Shown piece by piece: positions 57,677-64,000 of a stretch of 64,000 bases of DNA. The translations under genes were made by a program, and so were the position numbers. Each line of letters begins with the position of its first letter. Positions within the stretch are counted from its first letter, which is position 1. A model generated the notes under the pieces. It was not told where the DNA came from and ran no database searches. It worked only from the letters and a program-made list of their open reading frames with translations. Source of the DNA: an uncultured Oscillospiraceae bacterium (GTDB lineage: Bacteria; Bacillota; Clostridia; Oscillospirales; Oscillospiraceae); the NCBI GenBank assembly GCA_950075865.1, contig CATMVA010000008.1, positions 51,426-115,425 on the forward strand, given 5' to 3'.

Positions 57677-58720
57677 ATGAAAAACACTTTGAAGGGATTT
57701 CTGTCTGGCGTTCTTGTAACAGTCATCTGCATTAGCCTTTTAGGGACTGCATCTGCGACCAGAGGAAAGCGGACGGCAGAACTGGATTATCTGGATATTC
57801 GGGTAACTCTGGATGACCAGGAGATCAAGTTTGACGAATTGCCCGGTGCCTATGTAGAACCTTTTACTATTGACGGCTCCACCTATCTTCCCGTACGGGC
57901 CATTGCTTGGGCTTTGGGTTTGGGGGTTGGCTGGGATGAAGCAACTTCCACTGTAAAGCTCACCACAAAAGATTATCGCCCCCAAAAGGACGGCTTTGAT
58001 CCTGCTACAAACCAAAAACTCCAGATGGAGGAATATATTTTTTCCATACCGGATTACTGGGCCGGCGGAAAAGATGGGGCAGCAATCAATTATTATACGG
58101 AACTCGGCGGTGACAAATTTGCAGTTCTGAGAATCGAAAAGAGTGACACAGAAATCTCCTATGAGGAGCTTGAACCGATGGGCGAATCTTTGGGGAAAAG
58201 CATGGAGAAAACACATAGCGAAGATAATTATGTTATGACTGATTATGAGATGTTCCAAGGGGGAGATGGTGCAAAAGGACTCCTCTATACTTATTCGATG
58301 GATATTCCTATTGAAGGAAAAAAGATTCCCGGAACAGCGAAAATGTTTGTCTATCCGTCTGAGACAGATCATAAGCTGATATTTATCATTATGATCAATT
58401 CAAGCAATACCGAATATATCTATGACAATGATTTCACCAAGATTCTTTTGACCATTAAGAAAAACACAGACTCCCAAGGAACTTGGATTGGAGGAAAGCC
58501 CACGTCACCGACCACGCAAAATACCGAAAAGCCAAAGGAGTCCTCTCAGCCTCGCCCGGCTGCTCCTGATATGCCGAGTGGAAGTAACACGGTCTATATT
58601 ACAAAAACTGGGAAGCGGTATCACTATGATTCGACTTGCAATGGGGGAAACTACTTTTCAACGTCTCTTCAAGATGCCATAAGAAGAGGTCTTACCCCGT
58701 GCCAAAAATGCGTTGATTGA
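57677..58720 (+). CDS. Secreted stalk-domain (copper amine oxidase N-like) protein
   Basis: 347 aa with a signal peptide (FLSGVLVTVICISLLGTASA). Residues 40-100 have the stalk-domain pattern VTLDDQEIKFDELP ... YLPVRAIAWALGLGVGWDEA then TVKLTTKD. A middle domain (about 110-265) is unrecognised. A Pro/Ser-rich linker precedes a C-terminal module YITKTGKRYHYDSTCNGG ... GLTPCQKC with paired Cys/His, as in metal-binding tails of some secreted Clostridial proteins. Clearly AT-richer than neighbours and next to a recombinase, which suggests acquisition. AAAAGGAGG upstream of ATG. Confidence 0.82.
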   Translation: MKNTLKGFLSGVLVTVICISLLGTASATRGKRTAELDYLDIRVTLDDQEIKFDELPGAYVEPFTIDGSTYLPVRAIAWALGLGVGWDEATSTVKLTTKDYRPQKDGFDPATNQKLQMEEYIFSIPDYWAGGKDGAAINYYTELGGDKFAVLRIEKSDTEISYEELEPMGESLGKSMEKTHSEDNYVMTDYEMFQGGDGAKGLLYTYSMDIPIEGKKIPGTAKMFVYPSETDHKLIFIIMINSSNTEYIYDNDFTKILLTIKKNTDSQGTWIGGKPTSPTTQNTEKPKESSQPRPAAPDMPSGSNTVYITKTGKRYHYDSTCNGGNYFSTSLQDAIRRGLTPCQKCVD

Positions 58721-58827
58721 AACTATTTGGGTTGGCCCTTCCATTAGAAGACAGGGGGAAGGCGCCCAGAGCACCGCTTCTTTCCTCTTGTTTTCCTGGC
58801 CCCTGATCCCAAAATTATTTCACACCC

Positions 58828-58860
58828 CAGGGAGAGCGCCCCGCGCTCTCCCTGTTTTTT
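58828..58860 (+). terminator. Intrinsic terminator downstream of the stalk-domain gene
   Basis: CAGGGAGAGCG (58828-58838) pairs perfectly with CGCTCTCCCTG (58844-58854), followed by six T. Confidence 0.85.
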
Positions 58861-58921
58861 ATCTCCCGCCCCCGTGCCTTCGGGCCGCACTCTGTAGCGG
58901 CCCGAAGGCCACCTACCAGAA

Positions 58922-59020
58922 GGAGAACAGCCCGGGGGTGTTTCCAAAGAGGGGCCATCGCAATGGCCCCTCTTTGGTCGTTTCAATGGGGAGGGTCCAG
59001 GGAGGAGGAGAATCGAAACC
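58922..59020 (+). repeat. Dispersed palindromic repeat, copy 2 (core hairpin 58944-58977)
   Basis: Core CCAAAGAGGGGCCAT (58944-58958), loop CGCA, and ATGGCCCCTCTTTGG (58963-58977): a perfect 15-bp stem. Flanks GAACAGC, GGGGTGTTT and GGTCGTTTCAA-GGGGAG match copy 1 at 5114-5211 in the opposite orientation. Confidence 0.85.
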
Positions 59021-59218
59021 ACAGCGTTAAGAAAACCTACCGGGGGCAGGTTTTTAGCGTAGGCCCCGGGCAACTTATTTGCCCGGGGTCTCTCTTCTTG
59101 GGAACACTTTGGCCCCAAAAGAGGTCCCCCACATGATCGCCCTTGGCCTGCAAGGTCAAATTCCGCCCTTGCCCTCCTTCCCATTTTATGCTATCATATC
59201 GGCAAAGGGGGACGGCCC

Positions 59219-59932
59219 ATGACCTTCTACCGCCAAAAAGCCTTTCCCCTTATAGCCGCCTGCCTGTATCTGGCCTTCCTCACTCTGGACCTCACCGGCC
59301 TCGGGGACTCCACTTGGGTAAAATACGCCGCTGTCTGCCTGTGCTGCCTGACTGCCCTGCTGGGGGCCCGCACTGCGGACGGCAAGCTGGTGGCTCTGGC
59401 CCTCTGCTTCACGGTGGGGGCCGACTGGCTCCTCCTTGTGCGGAATGATCATTATGCGGTGGGCATCGGGCTTTTCCTTGTCGTCCAGCTCCTCTATTCC
59501 TGCCGCCTTTGGCTGCTTCGGGAAAAACACATCTGTTCCCATGGTCTTATCCTCCGCATCCTTTGCGGGCTGTTTTCGGGCCTGCTTCTGCTGGGACTTT
59601 TCTTCCTCTTTTTGTGGTGGCGGGAAGGTCCCCCTATGGCCACCCTTGGTCAAGCCCTGCGGTCTCCCTTCTCCGCTTGGCTTCCTCTTTTCTGCTTTGC
59701 GAATCTGGCCTTCAACACCGGCGAAGCCTTCGCCTTAGGAAAGACCCGGCGCGGCTTTGCCCTCGGCCTTCTGCTCTTCGTCCTCTGCGACCTCTGCGTG
59801 GGCGCCTATAACCAAGGTTTTTTTACTTCCTTTACTTGGTGGGCCTCATGGCTCTTCTACCTGCCCTCCCAAGTGCTCATCGTCCTGTCACAAGAACCGG
59901 AAAAGGGGGATCCTGATGAAAAAAGGTTCTAA
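59219..59932 (+). CDS. YhhN (lysoplasmalogenase-like) family membrane protein
   Basis: 237-aa protein with about eight helices. The segment ALCFTVGADWLLLV plus AVGIGLFLVVQLLYSC resembles the GDxLL...GxxxFxxxHxxY region of YhhN/TMEM86, and the C-terminal WASWLFYLPSQVLIVLSQ resembles its YxxxQxLI ending. Several key family positions differ, so the assignment is tentative. Its stop lies inside the next gene, indicating co-translation with the Lit-like protein. Confidence 0.6.
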   Translation: MTFYRQKAFPLIAACLYLAFLTLDLTGLGDSTWVKYAAVCLCCLTALLGARTADGKLVALALCFTVGADWLLLVRNDHYAVGIGLFLVVQLLYSCRLWLLREKHICSHGLILRILCGLFSGLLLLGLFFLFLWWREGPPMATLGQALRSPFSAWLPLFCFANLAFNTGEAFALGKTRRGFALGLLLFVLCDLCVGAYNQGFFTSFTWWASWLFYLPSQVLIVLSQEPEKGDPDEKRF

Positions 59933-60608
59933 ACTTCTCTCCTGCCTCGTCTCCGTCCTGACGGCCCTGTTCCTTCTCTCCTCAGCCGTGGCCCTGCCCA
60001 TCCTCTGGCGGGGCTTCTATTACAGCCAGATCGGCCCCCTGAATTTGGTGGAGGAGACCGGTTTCTCTGAGGAGACCATCCGGGACGCCTACGATGAGGT
60101 CATGGACTACCTGGTCCTGGACGGCGAGTTCGGCACCGGGACCCTCCGCTGGTCCGAGGAGGGCATGGCCCACTTTGCCGACTGCCGGGATCTCTTTCGC
60201 CTGAACTTCGCTATTCTGACAGTGACCGGGATCCTCCTTCTGCTCCTGGCCCTGTTCTTCCTCTTCTTCCCCGATTTTCGCGCCAAACTTGCCTTTCCGC
60301 CCGTCAAAGGCGCCCTGATCTTCCTGGTCCTTGCGCTCCTGGCCCTGGGCATCTGGGCCTTTGTGGACTTTAACAGTCTCTTTGTCGCATTTCACAAACT
60401 ATTCTTCCCCGGCAAGGAAAACTGGGTTTTCGACTACCGGGCCGATCAGATCATTCTCATTTTGCCCGAAGCCTTTTGGGCTCGGGCAGCAGCCCTGACA
60501 GCAGGGCTGGCCCTGGTCCTGGGCGCCCTCCTCCGGATTCTGGAAGCGCTCCTCTTCAAAAAGAAGTTCCGCACCGTCTATGACGAGCTCCGCAGCCAGT
60601 CCCACTGA
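59916..60608 (+). CDS. Lit-like lipoprotein intramolecular transacylase (TIGR01906/DUF1461)
   Basis: 230 aa, four helices. The extracellular loop after helix 1 has SEEGMAHFADCRDLF with His86, and the loop after helix 3 has FHKLFFPGKENW with His160, followed by ILILPEAFW. This layout and the two His positions fit Lit of enterococci, which moves an acyl chain within lipoproteins to form lyso-lipoproteins; the comparison is from memory. ATG 59916 has AAAAGGGGG upstream and overlaps the preceding gene by 17 bases. Confidence 0.78.
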   Translation: MKKGSKLLSCLVSVLTALFLLSSAVALPILWRGFYYSQIGPLNLVEETGFSEETIRDAYDEVMDYLVLDGEFGTGTLRWSEEGMAHFADCRDLFRLNFAILTVTGILLLLLALFFLFFPDFRAKLAFPPVKGALIFLVLALLALGIWAFVDFNSLFVAFHKLFFPGKENWVFDYRADQIILILPEAFWARAAALTAGLALVLGALLRILEALLFKKKFRTVYDELRSQSH

Positions 60609-60689
60609 CCCGATTTTTCAAACCGACCTCAAACCCCCAAAAAATCGGATCAAAACCCCCACAAAACGCTTTAAACCTGCCGCAAAATG

Positions 60690-60726
60690 ATCCAGCCCGG
60701 CGCGCAAAAGCGCCGGGCTGGATTTT
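60690..60726 (+). terminator. Intrinsic terminator after the Lit-like gene
   Basis: ATCCAGCCCGGCGC (60690-60703) pairs perfectly with 60710-60723 and is followed by TTT. Confidence 0.9.
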
Positions 60727-60802
60727 GTATTATTTTATTTAATAAACAAAGAAAATATCTATTTTCTCAAAAAATAGTCACTTTTTCAATATTATTTAGT
60801 TT

Positions 60803-61510
60803 CTAAAGCTGAACAGGCACTGGCCGGGTCATCCGCACCTCTCCCACCTGTACCTCGCACTCATAAGCCAGGATCTTCACACCCTCCAAAGCCGCTCGCC
60901 GCAAGGCTTTCCCGAATTCCGAATGGGTCCGGTCATTGGGGGAGAACCCCCTCACCCCGCCCATCTGGATCACAAAGCATACCGCCACCTCAAACCCTTG
61001 CGCCCCAGCTCTTACAAGCTCCTCAAGGTGCTTCACGCCCCGTTCAGTGGGGGCATCCGGAAAATAGGTCCAGCCCCCCTCCTCCAAGGTGCAACCCTTG
61101 ACCTCCACAAAGCCCCGCCGCCCTTCTGGTGCAGTGCTTTCAGCCTCCCAGTAAAAGTCAAACCGAGAGTGTCCCCAACTGGTCTCCGGCCGCAGCAAAC
61201 TCAGCCCCGGAACAAAACACCCCGCCCCGGCCCACTCCGCAAACAGCTTGTTGGGCGCCTGGGAGTCCATGTTGATGAGCCGAACCCCCTCCGGCACAGC
61301 CTTTTCCACCGTCACCAGATCAAAAGCCGTTTTTCTGGCCGGATTGTCCGATCTCTCCAAATAGACCGTGCAGCCGAGCACCAGCAATTCCTTGCACCGC
61401 CCAGTATTTTTCACATGAACGGTCTCCTCCCGCCCATCCAGCAATACCTGTGCAATAAACCGATTGGGTCTGGCCAAAAAAGTAGCTTTATGGATGTTTT
61501 CGTATCGCAT
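60803..61510 (-). CDS. sfsA: SfsA family DNA-binding/nuclease-like protein
   Basis: 235 aa. ATFLARPNRFIAQVLLDG, VHVKNTGRCKELLV, RKTAFDLVTVEK, INMDSQAPNKL, SRFDFYWE, FVEVKGCTLEE, DAPTERGVKHLEELV and FSPNDRTHSEFGKAL are the SfsA series. The ATG at 61510 follows GAGAGGGG; the longer open frame is not used. Sugar fermentation stimulation role is old and weakly supported. Confidence 0.94.
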   Translation of the reverse strand: MRYENIHKATFLARPNRFIAQVLLDGREETVHVKNTGRCKELLVLGCTVYLERSDNPARKTAFDLVTVEKAVPEGVRLINMDSQAPNKLFAEWAGAGCFVPGLSLLRPETSWGHSRFDFYWEAESTAPEGRRGFVEVKGCTLEEGGWTYFPDAPTERGVKHLEELVRAGAQGFEVAVCFVIQMGGVRGFSPNDRTHSEFGKALRRAALEGVKILAYECEVQVGEVRMTRPVPVQL

Positions 61511-61523
61511 GGAAAGGCCCCTC

Positions 61524-62207
61524 TCAGCTTCTTTTCTCCACAAACTCAACCAAAGCGCGGAGCGAGCTGATTCGCCATTTCCCATCCCCCTGCTGGCTCC
61601 GGTCAATGTGGAAGGCGGTCATGCCCAAGGCCCGGGCGCCATCAGCTTCCACATCATAATCGTCCACATAAAGGCTCTCACTGGCCTGGACCCCCAGGGC
61701 GTCCAGCGCCGTCTGATAGATCCTGGGATCCGGCTTTTCCACTCCCACCAAGTCGGAGCAAATGGCGCAGTCAAAATAGTGCCCGATCCCTGCTGCCTTC
61801 AGCGTCAACTTCAGAGAAGGGCTGGTGTCCGAGATGACACCCATACGGAAACCCTTAGCCCGGAACGTCTCCAGCACTTCCAACGTCTCGGGAAACAGCT
61901 TCAGATTCTTCAGCCAGATGGCTTCAAACATTTTCCCGGCCCGTTCCTCCAGCTGTTCAGTCACCCCCGACCAGATCAGCAACTCTCGGTAATACCGGGG
62001 CCAGAAAGCCATCTCACTCTCTACAGACTTGTGCCCCTCCCAGGGATAGCCTGCCTTGTCAAACAACGCCATCATCGTGTTATAGTCAGGGGCTTTGTAG
62101 GGTTTTCCGCTCCACTGTTCAATTTTTTCTCTCTTTTTCGCTTCTATCTCAGGGTTTCCGGTTAAAAGAGTGCCATCTCGGTCAAAAAATACCGCCTTGA
62201 AGTTCAT
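61524..62207 (-). CDS. HAD superfamily hydrolase
   Basis: 227 aa. Motif I FFDRDGTLL (7-15), motif II VISDTSPS, motif III Lys then DYDVEADGARALGM (motif IV VDDYDVE). The cap domain is large and helical (WPRYYRELLIWSGV). Subfamily IA. Overlaps the nitrilase gene by ATGA, so both are coupled. Substrate unknown. Confidence 0.9.
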   Translation of the reverse strand: MNFKAVFFDRDGTLLTGNPEIEAKKREKIEQWSGKPYKAPDYNTMMALFDKAGYPWEGHKSVESEMAFWPRYYRELLIWSGVTEQLEERAGKMFEAIWLKNLKLFPETLEVLETFRAKGFRMGVISDTSPSLKLTLKAAGIGHYFDCAICSDLVGVEKPDPRIYQTALDALGVQASESLYVDDYDVEADGARALGMTAFHIDRSQQGDGKWRISSLRALVEFVEKRS

Positions 62208-63106
62208 TTTGTTCCCTCCTGTCGCCGATTCAGTCTGACAAAAGGCTCCTCCACCCTTTTCTCAATCAAAAACCCATACAACCCGGGTCGGCGGTAAGCA
62301 TTTCCGTGGACCTCGCTTGCCCGATAGCGGCGCAGTGTCTCCAGATCCAACTCAGCCACATAGATCCCTTCCTCTGCCCCCGCCTGCAAAACGCAGGTGT
62401 CCCGGCTGCCCTCTGTCTCAGGCAGATACGCCATACCGTCAAACACGCTGGAGGCGCCGTTACAGTCAGGTACCCCCTTGGGATAGTTGCAGGTGGCGAT
62501 GGCCAGCATATTCTCGTAAGCCCTTCCCCGCAGCTGGGAAAGGCGGTTGATCTCCATTGGGCAGGCATTGGGCACCAAGATCACCTCGGCTCCCTCCAAC
62601 ATCAGCAGTCGGGCACTCTCGGGAAACTCCCGGTCATAGCAGATCATAGCCCCCACCTTCACAATTCCCACGACGGTATCCAACTCAGTCACATAGAAAT
62701 CCTCACCTGGCGTCAGATTCCGCTCCACATCAAAATCGCAGGTATGGACCTTGGCGTAAATCATTTTCCGTTCCCCAAAGCGATCAAAGAGGACCAGAGT
62801 GTTCCGGGGTCCACCCTCATATTGCTCCAACAGGGTGATCCCAATGGCCATACTCAGCTCTCTTGCCAGTTCGCCAAAGGCTTTTACAAAATCACCGTCC
62901 ACCGGAATGGCCTCGGCCTTCCAGTCCTCCACAGGCCGATCATAGATCCGGTAGCCATTGCTCCACATTTCAGGAAACAGAGCAATATCGGCCCCCAGTT
63001 CTTTGGCCCGCCGGCATGCGGAGATCCCTTTTTCCTGGTTCTCCTCCAACGATCCTCCAGGCGCAATCTGCAGCAATGCGATCTTCAGTCTTGTTCCCTC
63101 TCCCAT
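62204..63106 (-). CDS. Carbon-nitrogen hydrolase (nitrilase superfamily)
   Basis: 300 aa. Catalytic triad visible: Glu46 in LFPEMWSNGY, Lys119 in IYAKVHTCDF and Cys156 in AMICYDREFPE. Similar to amidases and carbamoylputrescine-type hydrolases. Start is uncertain: ATG 63106 is used, a TTG lies 21 bases upstream, and a CTG at KIALLQ has the best-placed GGAGAGGG. Coupled to the HAD gene. Confidence 0.9.
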   Translation of the reverse strand: MGEGTRLKIALLQIAPGGSLEENQEKGISACRRAKELGADIALFPEMWSNGYRIYDRPVEDWKAEAIPVDGDFVKAFGELARELSMAIGITLLEQYEGGPRNTLVLFDRFGERKMIYAKVHTCDFDVERNLTPGEDFYVTELDTVVGIVKVGAMICYDREFPESARLLMLEGAEVILVPNACPMEINRLSQLRGRAYENMLAIATCNYPKGVPDCNGASSVFDGMAYLPETEGSRDTCVLQAGAEEGIYVAELDLETLRRYRASEVHGNAYRRPGLYGFLIEKRVEEPFVRLNRRQEGTK

Positions 63107-63176
63107 CACAACATCATCTCGTTCCAAATAAATTATCTACTCCGAAGAGTTCCTTCCATCCTCTAAAGCATTTCGT

Positions 63177-63404
63177 TCACGAATATACTGAATGGCATAC
63201 TGCGCCGTAATTCTCAAATCCGTGCAACGAACGCTCCAGCAAAGGAATGTCTTCCGGCTCTCCGATTTTCTGTAAGGCTATATTCGCATAATAGATCTCA
63301 TCCTCCCGGTAGGCTATCCAGCTCGTCAATTCACTACTGTTTGTATATTTATCCTCTTTTTGATTGATCCTGGCAATAAGATCCAAAAGCTCGGCTTTGT
63401 CCAT
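63177..63404 (-). pseudogene. Small HEAT-like protein gene with probable frameshift
   Basis: The open frame gives 75 aa: MDKAELLDLIARINQKEDKY, ... EIYYANIALQKIGEPEDIPLLERSLHGFENYG, then AVCHSVYS and a stop. Read one base over from about 63205, the sequence continues AQYAIQYIRERNALEDGRNS to a TAG at 63137, which suits the helical pattern better. So one extra base, real or a sequencing error, has probably truncated it. Function unknown. Confidence 0.5.
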
Positions 63405-63520
63405 TGGAAACCTTCCATTTCAGGCCTTATCCCGGTTTACCTACAATTGGAGGTAGGCAAAGAAAAGAGGAGAGAACCACAACACTCATCTCTCCCCTTT
63501 TCTCCAAAGCCTGTTCTGGT

Positions 63521-63850
63521 TTATTTCCGAATAAATCGATCGTCACCCGAGGTATCCGCCTGGTCGGACACATATCGCTCCACTCGCATGTGGAGGTCAT
63601 ATTTGTTCCGCAGCTCAGTGATCTTGGCCATCATAGGGGAAGCATGGTGCGCGTCAATGGCCGCTTGATCCCGCCAGCTGTCAATGAGCAGCACAGTCTC
63701 GGGGTCCTCCATGGGGAAGAAGTACTCATAGCGCAGGTTTCCCTCTTCCGCGCGAATGGCAGCAACCACACCGCTGGCCGTCATCTCCTCAGCGAATTTC
63801 TGCGCGCTCCCCTGAGCGCCTGCATAGTAAATGTTCACTGTAATCGACAT
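63521..63850 (-). CDS. Antibiotic biosynthesis monooxygenase (ABM) fold protein
   Basis: 109-aa dimeric ferredoxin-like fold: MSITVNIYYAGAQGSAQKFA, EEGNLRYEYFFPMEDPETVLLIDSWRD split over two strands, then AAIDAHHASPMMAKITELRNKY, as in YgiN-type quinol monooxygenases. GGGGGGAA precedes ATG 63850. Possible quinone or aldehyde detoxification; substrate unknown. Confidence 0.88.
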   Translation of the reverse strand: MSITVNIYYAGAQGSAQKFAEEMTASGVVAAIRAEEGNLRYEYFFPMEDPETVLLIDSWRDQAAIDAHHASPMMAKITELRNKYDLHMRVERYVSDQADTSGDDRFIRK

Positions 63851-63913
63851 GACCAATTCCCCCCTATCATTAGTTTCTAAAATATAGCACAAAAAGAAAG
63901 TCCAGTCAATCGC

Positions 63914-63943
63914 AAAAAAGCGGCAGACTAATGTCTGCCGCTT
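63914..63943 (-). terminator. Intrinsic terminator of a gene beyond the right edge
   Basis: AAGCGGCAGAC (63918-63928) pairs perfectly with GTCTGCCGCTT (63933-63943); a T-run follows on the minus strand. Confidence 0.85.
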
Positions 63944-64000
63944 CCTTGTGTTGGCATTACCTATTTTACCGGTCCGTCACCAGACAAGTATCTTCGGCGC

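Larger units (their letters stand above)
58721..59218. other. Second hairpin-rich non-coding block
   Basis: About 500 bases without a supported gene. Stems: 58828-58854 (CAGGGAGAGCG arms), 58876-58909 (GCCTTCGGGCCGC arms), 58944-58977 (repeat core), AAAACCT/AGGTTTT near 59035-59055, and 59064-59088 (CCCCGGGCAA arms). Frames through it are translations of the repeat. Confidence 0.7.

Noticed and set aside
55407..58720. Prophage or integrative element
   Set aside because: A lone small resolvase without integrase, structural or conjugation genes; no att repeats bounding a larger segment.
1..64000. tRNA, rRNA, CRISPR array or riboswitch
   Set aside because: No cloverleaf, rRNA-like or regularly spaced repeat-spacer sequence was recognised on either strand by eye.

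Overview
The window reads as a chromosomal segment of a GC-rich, endospore-forming gut-type Clostridia, most likely Oscillospiraceae (Flavonifractor / Pseudoflavonifractor / Intestinimonas-like). Evidence: a complete eight-gene spoIIIA operon; the Firmicutes order nusB - tsaD-like - xseA - xseB - ispA - dxs - tlyA - nadK - argR - recN; Shine-Dalgarno sites of AGGAGG type; frequent ATGA/TGATG/TTGA stop-start overlaps; and Oscillospiraceae-style REP-like intergenic hairpins. No rRNA, tRNA, CRISPR array, riboswitch or T-box was seen.

Layout. 1-4913 (minus): rapZ (cut by the window edge), murB, recN, argR, nadK. 4914-6092: about 600 bases of stacked hairpins and repeats, then a divergent pair (small XRE repressor / 88-aa protein) sharing a compact promoter-operator; this block separates nadK from tlyA. 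6093-13295 (minus): tlyA, dxs, YuiD-like, ispA, xseB, xseA, a 60-aa membrane protein, a TsaD paralogue and nusB (isoprenoid, DNA repair and transcription). 13549-14058: an inserted GNAT gene. 14114-19263 (minus): Asp23 protein and spoIIIAH to spoIIIAA behind a candidate sigma-E promoter. 19385-24321 (minus): a partial type IV pilus-like cluster (PilT, PilC and four small membrane or pseudopilin-like proteins) and a secreted transglutaminase-like protein.

24581-30901 (plus) is the most striking block: a BTAD transcription factor with a degenerate GGDEF domain, a REC-HD-GYP-GGDEF enzyme, an HPt protein and a hybrid histidine kinase with two receivers. Together they look like a self-contained phosphorelay / cyclic-di-GMP circuit. 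Next come a hypothetical, leuS, an ABC exporter with its XRE regulator, rpsU, and an 870-aa fusion of a TetM/EF-G-like ribosomal GTPase with a Rae1/YacP-like NYN ribonuclease domain.

40810-45860 (mostly plus) holds metabolic and accessory genes: YqeG phosphatase, endonuclease IV-like, Xaa-Pro peptidase, GNAT plus VanX-like dipeptidase, HxlR and a flavodoxin-like reductase. 45914-55215 (minus) is one long housekeeping cluster led by smc: smc, a zinc-ribbon protein, a 20-codon mini-ORF that repeats the smc C-terminus, a REP-associated tyrosine transposase, ftsY, rdgB, yhbY, nadD-yqeK, an LCP ligase and rsfS. 55407-64000 is accessory: MATE pump, serine recombinase with candidate recombination sites, an AT-richer secreted protein, a second hairpin-rich non-coding stretch sharing a repeat with 5.1 kb, a YhhN-like and a Lit-like membrane protein, SfsA, HAD phosphatase, nitrilase, a probably frameshifted small gene and an ABM-fold monooxygenase.

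Starts were chosen from visible ribosome-binding sites and overlaps. Functions rest on motifs and remembered family sequences; no database search was run.
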